Source: Stomorhina lunata
Taxonomy: Eukaryota; Arthropoda; Insecta; Diptera; Rhiniidae
Direction: 5' to 3'
Assembly (NCBI GenBank): GCA_933228675.1
Contig: OW121741.1
Location: 60,024,363 to 60,088,362, forward strand
DNA: 64,000 nucleotides
The first letter of the stretch is position 1, and each line of letters opens with the position of its first letter. The notes beneath the pieces were generated by a model that searched no databases, was not told the origin of the DNA, and was given only the letters and a program-made list of their open reading frames with translations. Below are positions 1-11,193 of this stretch, piece by piece. The position numbers and the translations under genes are program-made.

Positions 1-1
1 G

Positions 2-625
2 CAACGACGACATCAGCCAGTTCACTCATGGGATGAGTTAAAGGAGGCGGTAATTAACCGATTCCGTCGCTTCAACAGCGATATGGAGATCCATCGGCAA
101 ATTATGGACCGTCGCCAACAGCCTCAAGAACTTTTTGAAGACTTTTATAATTCCGTCCTAAGATTAAGAAGCCAACAAACAAATCCAATTTCCGAAACCG
201 AAATAATTGACATCATGAAAGTCAACCTCAAGAATTCGATGGCACAACTTGTTTTTCCCATCAGGATGTTCGGCTTAAGTCATTTTCGGTCAGAATTTAA
301 GAAGGCTGAGTCGCTCCTTCAGACCCAGCGACAGTCATATGGCCAACGGTTCGCTCTCAGAGTGCACGAGCTTTATGGCGATTACGGTGAGCCGGTAGTG
401 CCGGAAGTCGAGGTTGAAGCAATTAGCAACACTGCAAAGTATATCTGCTGGAATTGCAGACAACCGGGTCACGGATTCATGGAGTGTCCATCACCATCGA
501 GGAGGTTGTTTTGTTTTAAATGTGGGATGGACAACACAGTTACTCCGAAATGTCCACGCTGTTCGGGAAACCGGAGGTCGGACCAGTCTGCTGGGGAACC
601 CCGTCCGAAACCTACAGCCCAGTAA
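2..625 (+). CDS. Gag (partial) with CCHC zinc knuckle
   Basis: This frame is open from base 2, upstream of the first Met at 83, and the upstream codons read as normal gag, so the N-terminus is cut by the window edge. The C-terminal part has a CX2CX4HX4C zinc knuckle (CWNCRQPGHGFMEC, about bases 447-488). A second cysteine-rich stretch follows (FCFKCG, then CPRC). In LTR elements this region packages the element RNA in virus-like particles. The frame ends at 625 and overlaps pol, which lies in the -1 frame, so pol would be made by -1 frameshifting as in many Ty3/gypsy elements. I could not pick out a certain slippery heptamer. Confidence 0.8.
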   Translation, partial: QRRHQPVHSWDELKEAVINRFRRFNSDMEIHRQIMDRRQQPQELFEDFYNSVLRLRSQQTNPISETEIIDIMKVNLKNSMAQLVFPIRMFGLSHFRSEFKKAESLLQTQRQSYGQRFALRVHELYGDYGEPVVPEVEVEAISNTAKYICWNCRQPGHGFMECPSPSRRLFCFKCGMDNTVTPKCPRCSGNRRSDQSAGEPRPKPTAQ

Positions 626-2658
626 ACGAACTGGAGGATTTTAATGATCTAGAGGATAAGAAGAATAAACGGGTCGTAAAAATCTTAGTTAATAGTAAAG
701 TTAGGATTAGTGAAAAGGCAGGAGAGTCAAAGGTTAGGGAGATTAAGCCATTGCATGTTAGAATTAAGGATTATGAAATAGCTAGGGAAAGAATTTTTGG
801 AAAAACGCGAATTGAGAAGACTAGGGAAAGATATAGAAAAAGAAAGGAACTTAGGCATGAGGTCGCTAACGTATCCTTATACGAAGGCGACGACACCCGA
901 TTGTATACCCGTATCTCTATCAACGGGGTAGAGATCGAGGGTCTTTTAGACAGTGGTGCGACAGTAACAGTCCTCGGCGAAGGGTGTTACGATGTCGTGA
1001 AGAAGGCGGGAGCTATGGTTCACAGTTTTCCTTCAACAGTGAAAACTGCAGACGGTAGGTCCCATAAAATTCAAGGCCGGTTCAAAGCTAACATTAAATA
1101 TAATAGAGTAGAAAGGGAAATAACCTTCTACCTCATACCGACCTTGAAGAGATCGCTCTTTCTGGGTGTCGACTTCATGAAAGCGTTTCGTTTGATAGTT
1201 GATTTAGATAGCTTGACCTCAAATGATATGCTTTGGAGTGAGGAATCGGGTGAAAATCCGAAGAATCCTTCAATGCATATACTTTGTGATCAAGATAGAA
1301 AGTTGTTAGAAGCTATTATCGCTAGGTTTCCTTCGTTTGTGGAAAAAGGACTTGGGAAGACGGACCTAGAGACACACATTATAGATACGCAAGACGCAGC
1401 GCCTGTAAAACAGAGACATTACCCAGTGTCTCCTGCTGTGCAAAGACTTATGTATGAGGAATTGGATAGGATGCTTGCTATGGGAGTTATTAAGACTAGT
1501 CAAAGCCCCTGGAATAATCCAGTGACGCTAGTGAGCAAAGGCACCAAGAATAGGCTTTGTTTAGACGCACGAAAGCTCAATGCTCTCACAGTCAAGGACG
1601 CCTATCCACTTCCACATATAGAAGGATTGCTTAGCAGACTGGGTGACACGCACTATATATCTAGTGTGGATTTGAAAGATGCTTTCTGGCAAATCCCACT
1701 AGATATACAGAGCCGTGAGAAAACTGCTTTTACAGTGCCGGGGAGACCACTTTATCACTTCACAGTCATGCTTTTTGGGTTGTGTAATGCGGCCCAAAGG
1801 TTATGTCGGTTAATGGATAAAGTGATCCCTTCCGACTTGCGAGATCGAGTGTTTGTGTATCTAGACGATCTTCTCATAGTTACGCCCGACTACCACACTC
1901 ACCTAGAGATACTTGAGCGGGTAGCTGAACTTCTTTCTAAAGCTAAATTAACTATCAACGTGGAAAAATCCAAATTTTGTTTTAAGGAACTTCGATATTT
2001 AGGATATATTGCTGGAGGCGGTATGCTAAAACCTGACCCTGACAAGATATCCTCGATATTGGAGTTTCCTTATCCCAAGACACCCAGGCAAGTGCGCGGT
2101 TTTATGGGGACTACCGGCTGGTATCGTCGCTTTATCAAGGACTACGCGACCATAGTCACCCCTGTCTTCGATACTTTAAAGAAAACGCGCGCGTTTAATT
2201 TCACGAATGAGGCCAAGATCGCGTTTGAAAAATTAAAAAAGGCACTTACCTCAAGTCCGGTACTACGACATCCTGATTTCTCAAAGCACTTCTTTGTGCA
2301 GTGCGACATCGGAATCGGAGCCGTGCTTTTTCAGAAAGATGAGGTCGAAGGCGAACATCCGATAGCGTTTATGTCACAAAAGTTGACTCCAGCTCAACGT
2401 AATTACTCTGTGACAGAGCGAGAGTGTCTGGCAGTAGTAATGACCATGAAAAAATTTCGTGCGTATATAGAGTTGATGCCCTTCACTATAATAACTGACC
2501 ACTCGAGTCTCAAGTGGCTAATGTCCAACAAGGAGCTCAGTGGAAGGTTAGCACGATGGAGCCTGCTACTTCAATCCTATACTTTCAATATTGAACATCG
2601 CCAAGGGAGTAAAAACATAGTACCAGACACTCTATCGCTACAACATGGAGGAAATTGA
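520..2658 (+). CDS. Pol: protease, reverse transcriptase, RNase H
   Basis: The open frame is in the -1 phase relative to gag. In order: linker; aspartic protease with the DSGAT active site (Asp codon 949-951); a hinge; reverse transcriptase with SVDLKDAFWQIPL, LFGLCNAAQ and the catalytic YLDD box (1858-1869); then RNase H starting near FFVQCDIGIGAVLFQKD. The first RNase H acidic residue lies in QCDIG. It would copy element RNA to DNA in the particle. The frame hits TGA at 2656-2658. Another frame continues sensibly from about 2645, so a 1-bp loss near 2637-2645 breaks pol just after RNase H. Confidence 0.85.
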   Translation: MWDGQHSYSEMSTLFGKPEVGPVCWGTPSETYSPVNELEDFNDLEDKKNKRVVKILVNSKVRISEKAGESKVREIKPLHVRIKDYEIARERIFGKTRIEKTRERYRKRKELRHEVANVSLYEGDDTRLYTRISINGVEIEGLLDSGATVTVLGEGCYDVVKKAGAMVHSFPSTVKTADGRSHKIQGRFKANIKYNRVEREITFYLIPTLKRSLFLGVDFMKAFRLIVDLDSLTSNDMLWSEESGENPKNPSMHILCDQDRKLLEAIIARFPSFVEKGLGKTDLETHIIDTQDAAPVKQRHYPVSPAVQRLMYEELDRMLAMGVIKTSQSPWNNPVTLVSKGTKNRLCLDARKLNALTVKDAYPLPHIEGLLSRLGDTHYISSVDLKDAFWQIPLDIQSREKTAFTVPGRPLYHFTVMLFGLCNAAQRLCRLMDKVIPSDLRDRVFVYLDDLLIVTPDYHTHLEILERVAELLSKAKLTINVEKSKFCFKELRYLGYIAGGGMLKPDPDKISSILEFPYPKTPRQVRGFMGTTGWYRRFIKDYATIVTPVFDTLKKTRAFNFTNEAKIAFEKLKKALTSSPVLRHPDFSKHFFVQCDIGIGAVLFQKDEVEGEHPIAFMSQKLTPAQRNYSVTERECLAVVMTMKKFRAYIELMPFTIITDHSSLKWLMSNKELSGRLARWSLLLQSYTFNIEHRQGSKNIVPDTLSLQHGGN

Positions 2659-2745
2659 CAGGCAACTCATTGACCTCGAATCGCCTGCTTTTTCTTCTGA
2701 AGAGTACCTGGAACTGATAAAGGAAATAAAAGAAATGAGAGTCAT

Positions 2746-3912
2746 GTGCCGGATGTAAAAGTTAAAGATAACTTTGTATATAAACGTACCGTTCATTATG
2801 CTGGCGACGAATGTTCCGAAGATTTTTCGTGGAAACTCTGGGTGCCTTCAACGTTAAAAGAAGAGCTCATTGAAAAAGCCCATGTTCCTCCAATTTCCGG
2901 TCATGGAGGTTTTCATAAGACACTAAAACGGTTACGCGAGTACTTTTTCTGGCCAAACATGACCAAGCAGGTCCAAGAATATGTGAAGAAATGCGAGGTT
3001 TGTAAAGAGTGCAAAAGCTCAAACCAAGTCCTACGACCGCCAATGGCTGAAAATGTCATCGACATTGTCAGGCCCTTCCAGAAAGTCTACATCGACTTTC
3101 TGGGACCATATGTGCGCTCAAAATCGGGAAATTGTTTAATATTTATCGTTCTTGAAAATTTCTCTAAATTTGTGTTGCTAAAAGCTATGGCCAAGGCGAA
3201 TAACAAAAATGTGGTAAGATTTCTGGTAACAGAAGTTTTCCACAAATTCGGAGTGCCAGAAATAATTCTTTCCGATAATGGCAGCCAATTTGTGTCAAAA
3301 GATTTTAAGGAAATGGTTGAGAGTTTTGGAGTAATACATATGGAAACGGCCATCTATTCGCCCCAAGCAAATGCTTCGGAGAGACTCAACCAATCGATTC
3401 TGGCAGCAATTAGATCTTATCTGAAGGATGACCAGAGAGATTGGGATAACCATCTCTCAGAGATTGAGTGCGCTCTTAGGTCATCAGTGCACACATCGAT
3501 TGGTATGACACCCTACTTTGCTTTGTTTGGGTCAAATATGATTACACATGGGAGCGTATATAAATTGGCGAGAAAACTCGAGCTTATGGAAGATACTGAG
3601 GCGATTTTCTTACCGAAATCTATAAAACACGACCTTATCCGAAATAAAATCCGGGAAAACTTATCTAAAAGCTATGCGATAAGAGCAAAGCAATATAACA
3701 AACGGGCACGCAAAGTTCAATTCAAACCGGGTCAAGAAGTGTATAGGCGCAATTTCGCTCTCAGTGACTCCAGTAAGCTATATAACGCAAAAATGGAAAA
3801 GAAGTTTCTTAAATGTCGTATCGTTCGTCCGGTCGGGAACTGTTACTACGAACTAGAAGACCTGCAGGGAAAAACAATTGGAGTGTACCACGCGAAGGAC
3901 ATAAAACAATAA
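2746..3912 (+). CDS. Integrase domain of the gypsy-like element
   Basis: The frame carries an N-terminal HHCC zinc-binding module (HVPPISGHGGFHK, then CEVCKEC). The DDE core follows, with Asp in VYIDFLGP, Asp in ILSDNGSQF and Glu in PQANASERLNQS. A basic C-terminal region ends near KTIGVYHAKDIKQ. This is integrase, which inserts the cDNA into the genome. It shares the forward frame with pol, but the two stretches are separated by stops at 2656 and 2671. The linking sequence reads in another frame between about 2645 and 2740, so two compensating indels are needed. Read as a broken gag-pol, not a separate gene. Confidence 0.85.
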   Translation: MPDVKVKDNFVYKRTVHYAGDECSEDFSWKLWVPSTLKEELIEKAHVPPISGHGGFHKTLKRLREYFFWPNMTKQVQEYVKKCEVCKECKSSNQVLRPPMAENVIDIVRPFQKVYIDFLGPYVRSKSGNCLIFIVLENFSKFVLLKAMAKANNKNVVRFLVTEVFHKFGVPEIILSDNGSQFVSKDFKEMVESFGVIHMETAIYSPQANASERLNQSILAAIRSYLKDDQRDWDNHLSEIECALRSSVHTSIGMTPYFALFGSNMITHGSVYKLARKLELMEDTEAIFLPKSIKHDLIRNKIRENLSKSYAIRAKQYNKRARKVQFKPGQEVYRRNFALSDSSKLYNAKMEKKFLKCRIVRPVGNCYYELEDLQGKTIGVYHAKDIKQ

Positions 3913-4698
3913 GTTTTAATCTTTTTCGATACTTGTCCGAGTTTTTCTACCGTCGGTTTCGATAAATGATGTTCCCAGTTTATTTCATATCCCATTCTAC
4001 GTTTATGGCTAATATTCTTAATACTTTAAACATACTCCCTGTAGTCGCTTCCTACGACAGTTTTTCTCTTAGTTTTTTTTTAATAATAATTTTTTCTTTT
4101 TAGTTCTTTTTGATCTCATTAGTTCGTAGTATAATGAATTTTAGCGTCGTTTAATTTTTATATTATATAGTAAAGGTTTTCTTTATTAGTAAAAAATCTT
4201 TTAAAATGAATAAGTATACATATAATTAATATAGATAGTGAATTAATAAAAGTTACTTGAATAAATAAAGAAAAAAATGAATTCAAATTAATTAAAATTA
4301 ACCGGTAATAGGTAAAATTCTTATAAATTGATTTAGGTTTTAGAATCTTTCAATTCTAAGTTACTAAGTTGATTTATTTTTCTTTGCGAAACTAATCAAA
4401 AATAAGTTGATTTTTTTGTTTGTGAACAGAATTTAACTCAAGCTAAAATTAAAACTTTCAATCTATACTTAGTATCTGGATTAACTCGTCAATATTATCT
4501 ATAGCATAGATATAGTAAGTTACTTTTGTAACTGTTATCAAATTATTGGTGCATCTCCTTTACGCGTTTCAGGGGAACTATGCCATTAGAAAACTGGGAG
4601 ATATTAGACACCTAGAGTGATAGCAAGTACCTAAAACGGATTTACAGCAAGTCAATACAATAGTGTCTAAGTTTCTACACCGATATTTTATATTAAAA
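3913..4698. other. AT-rich spacer after integrase; possible 3' LTR
   Basis: There is no coding frame here. The first 150 bases after the integrase stop are less AT-rich and may be 3' UTR or LTR sequence, followed by strongly AT-rich DNA. Without the 5' LTR in the window I cannot mark LTR ends or a polypurine tract with confidence. Confidence 0.3.
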
Positions 4699-4977
4699 CA
4701 AGTAAGAGTGGTATATTCGGCTTTGCCGAATCTTGGATACCCTTCACCAATGGCGTTTCAAAAGTAAAGAACAAAATCGTATATTGATAATTATATAGTT
4801 TCTGATTACTGACTTAGTTGAGCCCCACACAAATGCTTGATATGTAATACATGTATGTATGTATATGTATATTAATTTTCTTTTGTTCATACTAAATGCA
4901 ATTCCTAGCAATATTTGGTTATACTAGTATTATATACAAATAGTCTTTAAAATTAAGATAAGGATATTGTACAACGT

Positions 4978-5043
4978 CTTTATACTAAATGTCATCATCG
5001 TGTCTATTATAATAGATACGATGATGACATTTAGTATAAAGAT
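4978..5043. repeat. 62-66 bp near-perfect palindrome in INE-1-like copy 1
   Basis: TTTATACTAAATGTCATCAT is followed after a short AT centre by its reverse complement ATGATGACATTTAGTATAAA. The same palindrome is in copy 3 at about 29115-29180. Copies 2 and 4 carry only one arm, so the palindrome arose by inverted duplication within one lineage of the element. Confidence 0.8.
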
Positions 5044-6963
5044 AATTATAATTTGTCATTTATTAGCTACTAAGAGATTGCCTTAGGCGAAGTTATATGG
5101 GAGCAATTGTCAAACGTGAACGGATTTCTCCCAATTGCAATTAAAAAATTTAAATTTTCGTTGATATGTGAGATACATACATACAAATGTAGGTTTTGAA
5201 CGCATATCATGTACTTAGCTGCATTTTTTGTACTTCCTAGGAAGACTGCCTATAACTTGATATATAATGCATTCTCAAATTTTATAATAATGTTCAAAAG
5301 TCAGACACAAAATTAAGATAAATGCAGTGTGTCTGTCTGCTAAAATCAGATTTGTGGAGCTCAAACACTAAATTATATCTACCACAAATTACCGAGTGCA
5401 TCAGAATTTAGGTAATCCGCTGTGAAGAACGCTATTAAATTTGATCAAAATAAACATCTAAAATATCGACAAAAAAGGAGCTCCAAAAACTTGACTACAA
5501 AAGCTCCAAAGGACAGACAGGTAGACGGACGGACAAACATACGGACGGACGTCGCGAAATCAATTCTCCTGCCGATTCTGAGTCGATCGGTACAATTTGA
5601 ATGGTATTGATAATAAGATTTGTGGAGTTTACATATCAGACTTTAGGAAATCCTCACACAAAGAACGCTGTTAAATTTCATCACAATCGGTCCATAAACA
5701 CCTGAGATATCGCTGAAACAATACTTACAAAATGTAAACAAAATTTCTTAGACACGTACTTTGGGCAATTTGCTGTACATCACAAGTAGTGTTTTGATAA
5801 AATTTTACAGAGTGCTTTGGGGAACCATTTCCTACAATCTGATATATAATATATTATCACATATACACCAGGAGTATAGTTTTTCTCTTGTTATTTAAAA
5901 GTGTGTTTCAATCCAAAATTTTAAAATTTTCTTCTAATTTTTGGTATTTTTTTCGATATTTTCGGTGTTTATAAACCGATTTTAATGCAATTTAATAGCG
6001 TTCATTGCGGGAGAATTTCCTAAAATCTGGTATATAATTTATGTAAGTCCATCCTCCAGGGGCTTCAGAAACTTGAAAAAATTACAGACGGAATCACAAA
6101 CTTATAATACCCTTTCACCTATTGGTGAAGGGTATAAAAAGGACAACCAGGTAGACGGACGGACAGACGGACAAGCAGACAGACGGACACACGTCGCGAA
6201 ATCTATTCTCCTGCCGATTCTGAGTCGATCGGTACAATTTAAATGGTATTCATAATCAAATTTGTGGAGTTTATATATCAGATTTTAGGATTCAGGATTC
6301 CTTCCACAAAGAACGCTGTCAAATTTCATCACAATCGGTCCATAAACACCTGAAATATCGCTGAAACAATACTTACAAAATGTCAACAACATTTCTTAGA
6401 CACGTACTTTGGGGAATTTGCTGCACATCACAAGTAGTGTTTTGGCGATATCTCAGTTGTTTATGGACCGCTTTTGATAAAATTTAATAACGTGCTTGAC
6501 GTGGGAATATCCTAAAATCTAATATAAAATTTATGTATGTCCGTGCTAAAGGAGGATGGTTTTTTCCTATTTCTGCATTTCATTTTTTCAACAAATATTC
6601 CCTAATGCGTACTTTGGGCAATTTGCGATACATCAAATTTAGTGTTTTGGCGATATCTCAGTTGTTTATGGACCGATTTTGAAAAAATTACAGAGTGCTT
6701 TGGGGAACCATTTCCTACAATCTGATATATAATATATTATCATATGTACACCAGGATTTTCTTTTTGCACTTGTTATTTAAAAGTGTGTTTCAATCAAAA
6801 ATTTTAAAATTTTCGTCTAATTTTTCGTATTTTTTCGATATTTTCTGTGTTTATAAACCGATTTTAATGAAATTTAATAGCGTTCATTGCGGGAGATTTT
6901 CCTAAAATCTGATATATAATTTATATAGGTCCATCCTCCAGGGGCTTCAGAAACTTGATTTCA

Positions 6964-6978
6964 ACAGACAGACAGACG

Positions 6979-7010
<32 letters not shown>

Positions 7011-7014
7011 GACA
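6964..7014. repeat. GACA/GACGG microsatellite core of INE-1-like copy 1
   Basis: A run of GACA units with GACG variants, equivalent to (GTCY)n on the other strand. Shorter tracts lie at about 5513-5551 and 6152-6190. Length differs sharply from copy 3, where the matching tract at about 27080-27100 has only a few units. Confidence 0.85.
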
Positions 7015-7129
7015 TCGCTTAATCGATTCTCCTCCCGATTCTGAGTCGATCGGTATAATTTTTATGGGGTCTACAAACGGAATCACAAACTTATAATACC
7101 CTTTCACCTATTGGTGAAGGGTATAAAAA

Positions 7130-7762
7130 TATACAGTCAACTGTAATTGAATAGCGTAAGACCGACAAGTAATATCCAGATAACTAAGTAAGATTGAAAA
7201 AAAGGCTTTTATAAGCCTAAAAGAAAACTTTAAAAAAAAACCAAAAGGAGAATATATAAATAGATTTTTCATAATATTTTCTTACTACGGAAACTTATTT
7301 ATAAAACGGTCGAAAAACTAATTAAAGAGTTAATGAATAATGAAATTGTAAACAAATAAACCATAATAAAATAAATAAATAAATAAACAAATAAATAAAA
7401 AAAGTACTTACCTTACCGCCGAATTGTCTGTGCATTCCAAAAAGACAGCATACAGTATTCTATCGTCATGAAGTAGACATAGGTCAGAAGTCTGTAAAGA
7501 AAATATAAATTATTAGAAATATAGCAATAAAAGATTTTTCAACATTTTTACTTACCATTTACTTGGTTTAAGTGTTAGAGGAATAATTGCACAAGCTTCC
7601 TAATAGTGTTCTCCGTTTAAAAAAATTTGAGGGGACCTGAAAAAAAGGGTAGAGATAATTAGTGTTTCAAATAAAACTTAGGAAAATTACATCAATTTTG
7701 GATTAGAACTTTTGGGGATTTGGCGTTATCGGGAAAAATTTACTGGCAGGATAGATCTCATC
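7130..7762. other. Spacer with two possible minus-strand exon remnants
   Basis: AT-rich to about 7400, including AAATAAATAAAT runs. On the minus strand two stretches are framed by good splice sites. One runs about 7634 to 7558 (polypyrimidine-CAG acceptor, GTAAGT donor). The other runs 7491 to about 7411 (TTTCTTTACAG acceptor, GTAAGGTAAGT donor). The second is open for 26 residues (TSDLCLLHDDRILYAVFLEC and on). The first has a TAG in its best frame, and joining the two gives a stop. I do not recognise the protein. These may be decayed exons of a neighbouring gene or chance. Confidence 0.3.
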
Positions 7763-10455
7763 ATGGGAGTACCAACATTTTTCCGCTACATAAGTGAGCG
7801 TTATCCATGTCGCAGTGAATTGGCCAGGGAACAATGCATTCCTGATTTTGATAATTTATACTTGGATATGAATGGTATCATTCACAATTGCTCTCATCCA
7901 GATGACTCTAATATTCATTTTAATATAACAGAAGAGGAAATGTTTAAGGATATCTTCAATTATATTGATAAGCTGTTCTTTTTGATTAAGCCTCAAAAAT
8001 TGTTCTTTATGGCAATTGATGGAGTTGTGTCACGTGCCAAAATGAATCAACAATAAACATGATGAACATAAAATTATGGATTACATACGGTATTTGAAAT
8101 CTCAAAGTGATTTTAACCCCAACACTCGTCATTGTCTCTATGGCTTGGATGCTGAATTAATAACATTGGGTCTATGTACTCATGAGCTCCATTTTGTGGT
8201 GCTCCGCGAAGAAGTAAAATTTGACAAGAAAACTAAGAAGGCATCTGTAGAAGAAACACGTTTCTTTTTATTACATTTGGGTTTATTACGTGAATATTTG
8301 GAATTGGAATTTGCTACGCTTAAGCAGCAAGATCCTACTTTTGATATTGCCAAACTAATAGATGACTGGGTACTAATGGGATTCTTAGTTGGAAATGATT
8401 TTGTACCGCATTTGCCGTGTTTACATATCTCTTCAAATGCCTTGCCTTTGCTATATAAAACCTATAAGAAGGTTTATAGCTCTTTAGGCGGCAACATTAA
8501 TGAAAATGGCAAATTGAATTTGCCTCGTCTCGAAAAATATTTTGCAGCTTTAGCAGAGGTTGAATTTGAAATATTTCAAGAAAATCATGCAGATTTGAAA
8601 TATTTTGAAGATAAACAAACAAAGAACGGTATTGATGCAGCCTTTGATTTTGATTTGAGCGAAATAAATAATGAAAATACTGATAACGACTTGGCAGCTT
8701 TAATTGAAAGTAGCAGACAGTTTCCGAAGATGACGAAGAAGACTTGTCAGACAATGAACAACATATAAATGATGAATTTGAAAATTACAAACGAAACTAT
8801 TACATGAATAAATTGAATAAGGACAACTCAAATAGTGAACATACAAGAGAACAGGCCATTTGCGACATTACTGCGCTACAGTAGATCTTAAACTATTATT
8901 ACCGTGGTGTACAATTATGGGATTGGTTTTATCCTCATCGCTATGCACCTTTTATAAGCGATTTATATTTTTACCCTTTCAACAGTTATTGGCTGTTCTT
9001 CCAGCTGCTAGTAAGACTCTTTTACCAGCCGCTTATAGAGATTTAAGGACCAGCTCTAGCAGTCAATTGATGGATTATTACCCAGAGGATTTTCAAACCG
9101 ATCTTAATGGGAAGCAGCACGAATGGGATGCAGTTGTTCTCATACCGTTTATAGATGAAAAAAATATTATTGGATGCCATGGCAACTTGTGATCAAAATT
9201 TGACTCCAAGTGAACGTAAGCGTAATCAGCATGGTCCCATGATGCAGTACGATTACCATCCATAATCTCAGTGTCAAGTTCCGGGTATATATAGTTCCTA
9301 AAAGCATTATACAATGTTTTTTTTTTGTACAGAAAAACCATTTTGGTCGAAAGATATTTTAGTATCTCCTTGAAAGACTGTTTGTGTTGAACTGCCAAAT
9401 GCAGCGCGCACTGTATTCTTTCCAGATTTCCCAACCATGAAACATTTAAATTACAAGTTTGAAATTAAAAATGCGCGAGTCAAAGTTTTCGATTACCCGA
9501 GTCGTAATGAAAATATGATAATTCAACCGGTAGCTCGCAAAAACTTGGACGATGTTTATACCGTGGCTGAAAAATATCTAAATCAAGTTGTATTTATTGG
9601 TTGGCCCCACTTAGCTAAGGCGAAAGTTGTGGCTATATCTAATAAGGATGGTATAAAGGAATTAAAAAAATATTTGATTTTGACGTCAAAGCAGCACAAG
9701 AACATCTATTAGAACGTATGGGCATAGAATATCCTGATTACTCAGTTATGGTTCATGTTCAAACATATATAGGATCCTCCTATGTATGCGGCAGTCAAGG
9801 AAAAGTTACCATCAACAAAGTATGGAATAATACAACTACAGCATATCCTGCCCAAGATGTAGTATCGCAAATTGCCGTGCACAATACTGTGACAAATCAA
9901 CATAGAAAGATGGAACAATTATTCCCTGAAAACAGTCTCATATTCTTTGTTGCTAGTCCGTATTATGGAAGTGAGGGTGTTGTCTTGAATCCTATGTTGG
10001 TATACGAATGTGGCAGACTTAAAGTTAATATAACTGTTTTACCTGAACCTGACTTCGCCGAAGCGAAATTTATACAAACCATCTAGAGAGGGATTACATT
10101 AATTCATATCAAGCAGCTACACAAACTGGTATACATATAAAAACTCTAGCACGCATTACTGAATCTGTGTTGATAGTTAAAGGCGCGAGTCGTCCAAAAT
10201 CAGATCTTCCAGAAAATTTGTCGAAATTGAATATTGGTCTACAATTTAAGTATATTAAGCAACAGGAGGAAGTGGCCGGTTATGCCAGACGCATTGATAA
10301 TCAGTGGCTCTTATCTTCCAAAGCTATTGATCTAGTATTGTTGTATGCTGAAAAGTTTCCAATTGTTTTTGATTATTTAAGTAAATCTTCAGATCGTGCT
10401 GAGTTGCTTTTTGAGCAGGATCTATTTCTAGATGACGCACGGTGGTTCAGATTCT
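7763..10455 (+). pseudogene. XRN1: XRN1 (pacman) 5'-3' exoribonuclease pseudogene, part 1
   Basis: The translation starts with the canonical XRN1 N-terminus MGVPTFFRYISERYPC. It continues through LYLDMNGIIHNCSHP, HCLYGLDAELITLGLCTHE, GNDFVPHLP, then [12 protein letters not shown] and FPTMKH, and the D1-D3 region (VFIGWPHLAKAKVV, ITVLPEPDFAEAKF). XRN1 is the cytoplasmic 5'-3' mRNA decay nuclease. This copy is dead. About 75-80 residues are missing at 8056-8066, between MNQQ and EHKIMDYIRY, removing the glutamate-rich active-site segment. DAD reads DAE. Frames change at about 8760, 8880, 9190, 9700 and 10,090. No intron-like gaps interrupt the homology over about 2.7 kb, which suggests a retrocopy, though no poly(A) tail is visible. 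It breaks at WFRF and resumes at 16,342. Confidence 0.85.
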
Positions 10456-11193
10456 AATTTCATTGGCCAAAACCTATATATTTTGTTGACATAGATTTTT
10501 AAAATTTTTATACCATCAGAAAGAAAACATATCAAAACTAAGGTAGCCAAAAAATTTGGTCAAAATATTCGCTGTAGTGGGTGTGGCATGCTGCTAAAGA
10601 CAAGGAATTTTAATTAATTTAGAAATGAAAGAAAAATTGTAATTTTCGATCTCATATTAATTATGATTTCTTGAAAACTATTAATGCTAATGGGCTGCGG
10701 TTTTTTTTTGTTATATTAGGTGGACTGTTAGTTTTAACAAATGGTATTTGCGCACCCTGTATAATTTGTAGTTAAGGTGCTATGTAATAAATTTAAAATC
10801 ACCATATACTCATAAAATTTCAAGTTTAGTAGTGTATAACTTTTAAAGGGAAAAATAAAAACAAAAATCAAAACCACCCAAAGAAAGCCAAGAGTGTTCC
10901 CTTTAAGCCTATATATACTTTTGCACCCGCCCGGACCCGCCCGTAGAACACTTTTTTTATTTGAATGAAAATACTCAACATTTTTACAAGCAAAATTCTA
11001 TCAAAATTGCTAGTAAATTTACTTTAGAAATCATTCACTGTCATAAATACAAATTGCAGATAATTATTTCAATAAGAGGAAAGTTATTAGTTGTTAGTTT
11101 CGAACAAGTATTCGATTTAAAAAGGTTGATAAATATTTGAAAGTTTTATTTTAAAGCCCTTTAAAAGTACATTATTTTCGGCTTAATTAAAAT

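Larger units (their letters stand above)
1..3980 (+). mobile_element. Ty3/gypsy-type LTR retrotransposon, 5'-truncated by window edge
   Basis: The order gag zinc knuckle, aspartic protease, reverse transcriptase, RNase H, integrase is that of Ty3/gypsy elements. Gag already runs open at base 2, so the 5' LTR lies outside the window. No second LTR is available for comparison, so the 3' LTR after base 3912 cannot be delimited and the end given is approximate. No envelope-like frame follows integrase. Two frame breaks near 2640 and 2740 show that this copy is not fully functional. I do not assign a named family. Confidence 0.85.
4699..7129 (-). mobile_element. INE-1/DINE-1-like (Helentron-related) element, copy 1, composite
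   Basis: Read on the minus strand it starts TTTTTATACCCTTCACCAAT and ends with a subterminal inverted copy of ACCCTTCACCAAT. A stem-loop (ATTCGGC-AAA-GCCGAAT) follows, then CCACTCTTACTTG. Inside are GTCY (GACR on +) tetranucleotide tracts. Subterminal inverted repeats, a GTCY core, a 3' hairpin and no target duplication are the published hallmarks of DINE-1/INE-1 elements, non-autonomous relatives of Helentrons. An extra internal 5'-type terminus at about 6105-6139 makes this copy composite. It is nearly identical in layout to copy 3. Short frames in it (for example 6073-6255) are repeat sequence, not genes. Confidence 0.75.

Noticed and set aside
3913..4698. Envelope gene of an errantivirus downstream of integrase
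   Set aside because: No open frame of any size follows integrase.
5422..6255. Short open frames ending in ILLPILSRSVQF-like peptides, repeated at 27.8-28.6 kb
   Set aside because: They are translations of the INE-1-like repeat and its GACR microsatellite. They recur only because the element is repeated.
9093..9434. 113-codon minus-strand frame inside the XRN1 copy
   Set aside because: The plus strand keeps XRN1-like sequence on both sides. The antisense frame is a by-product of a decayed stretch.
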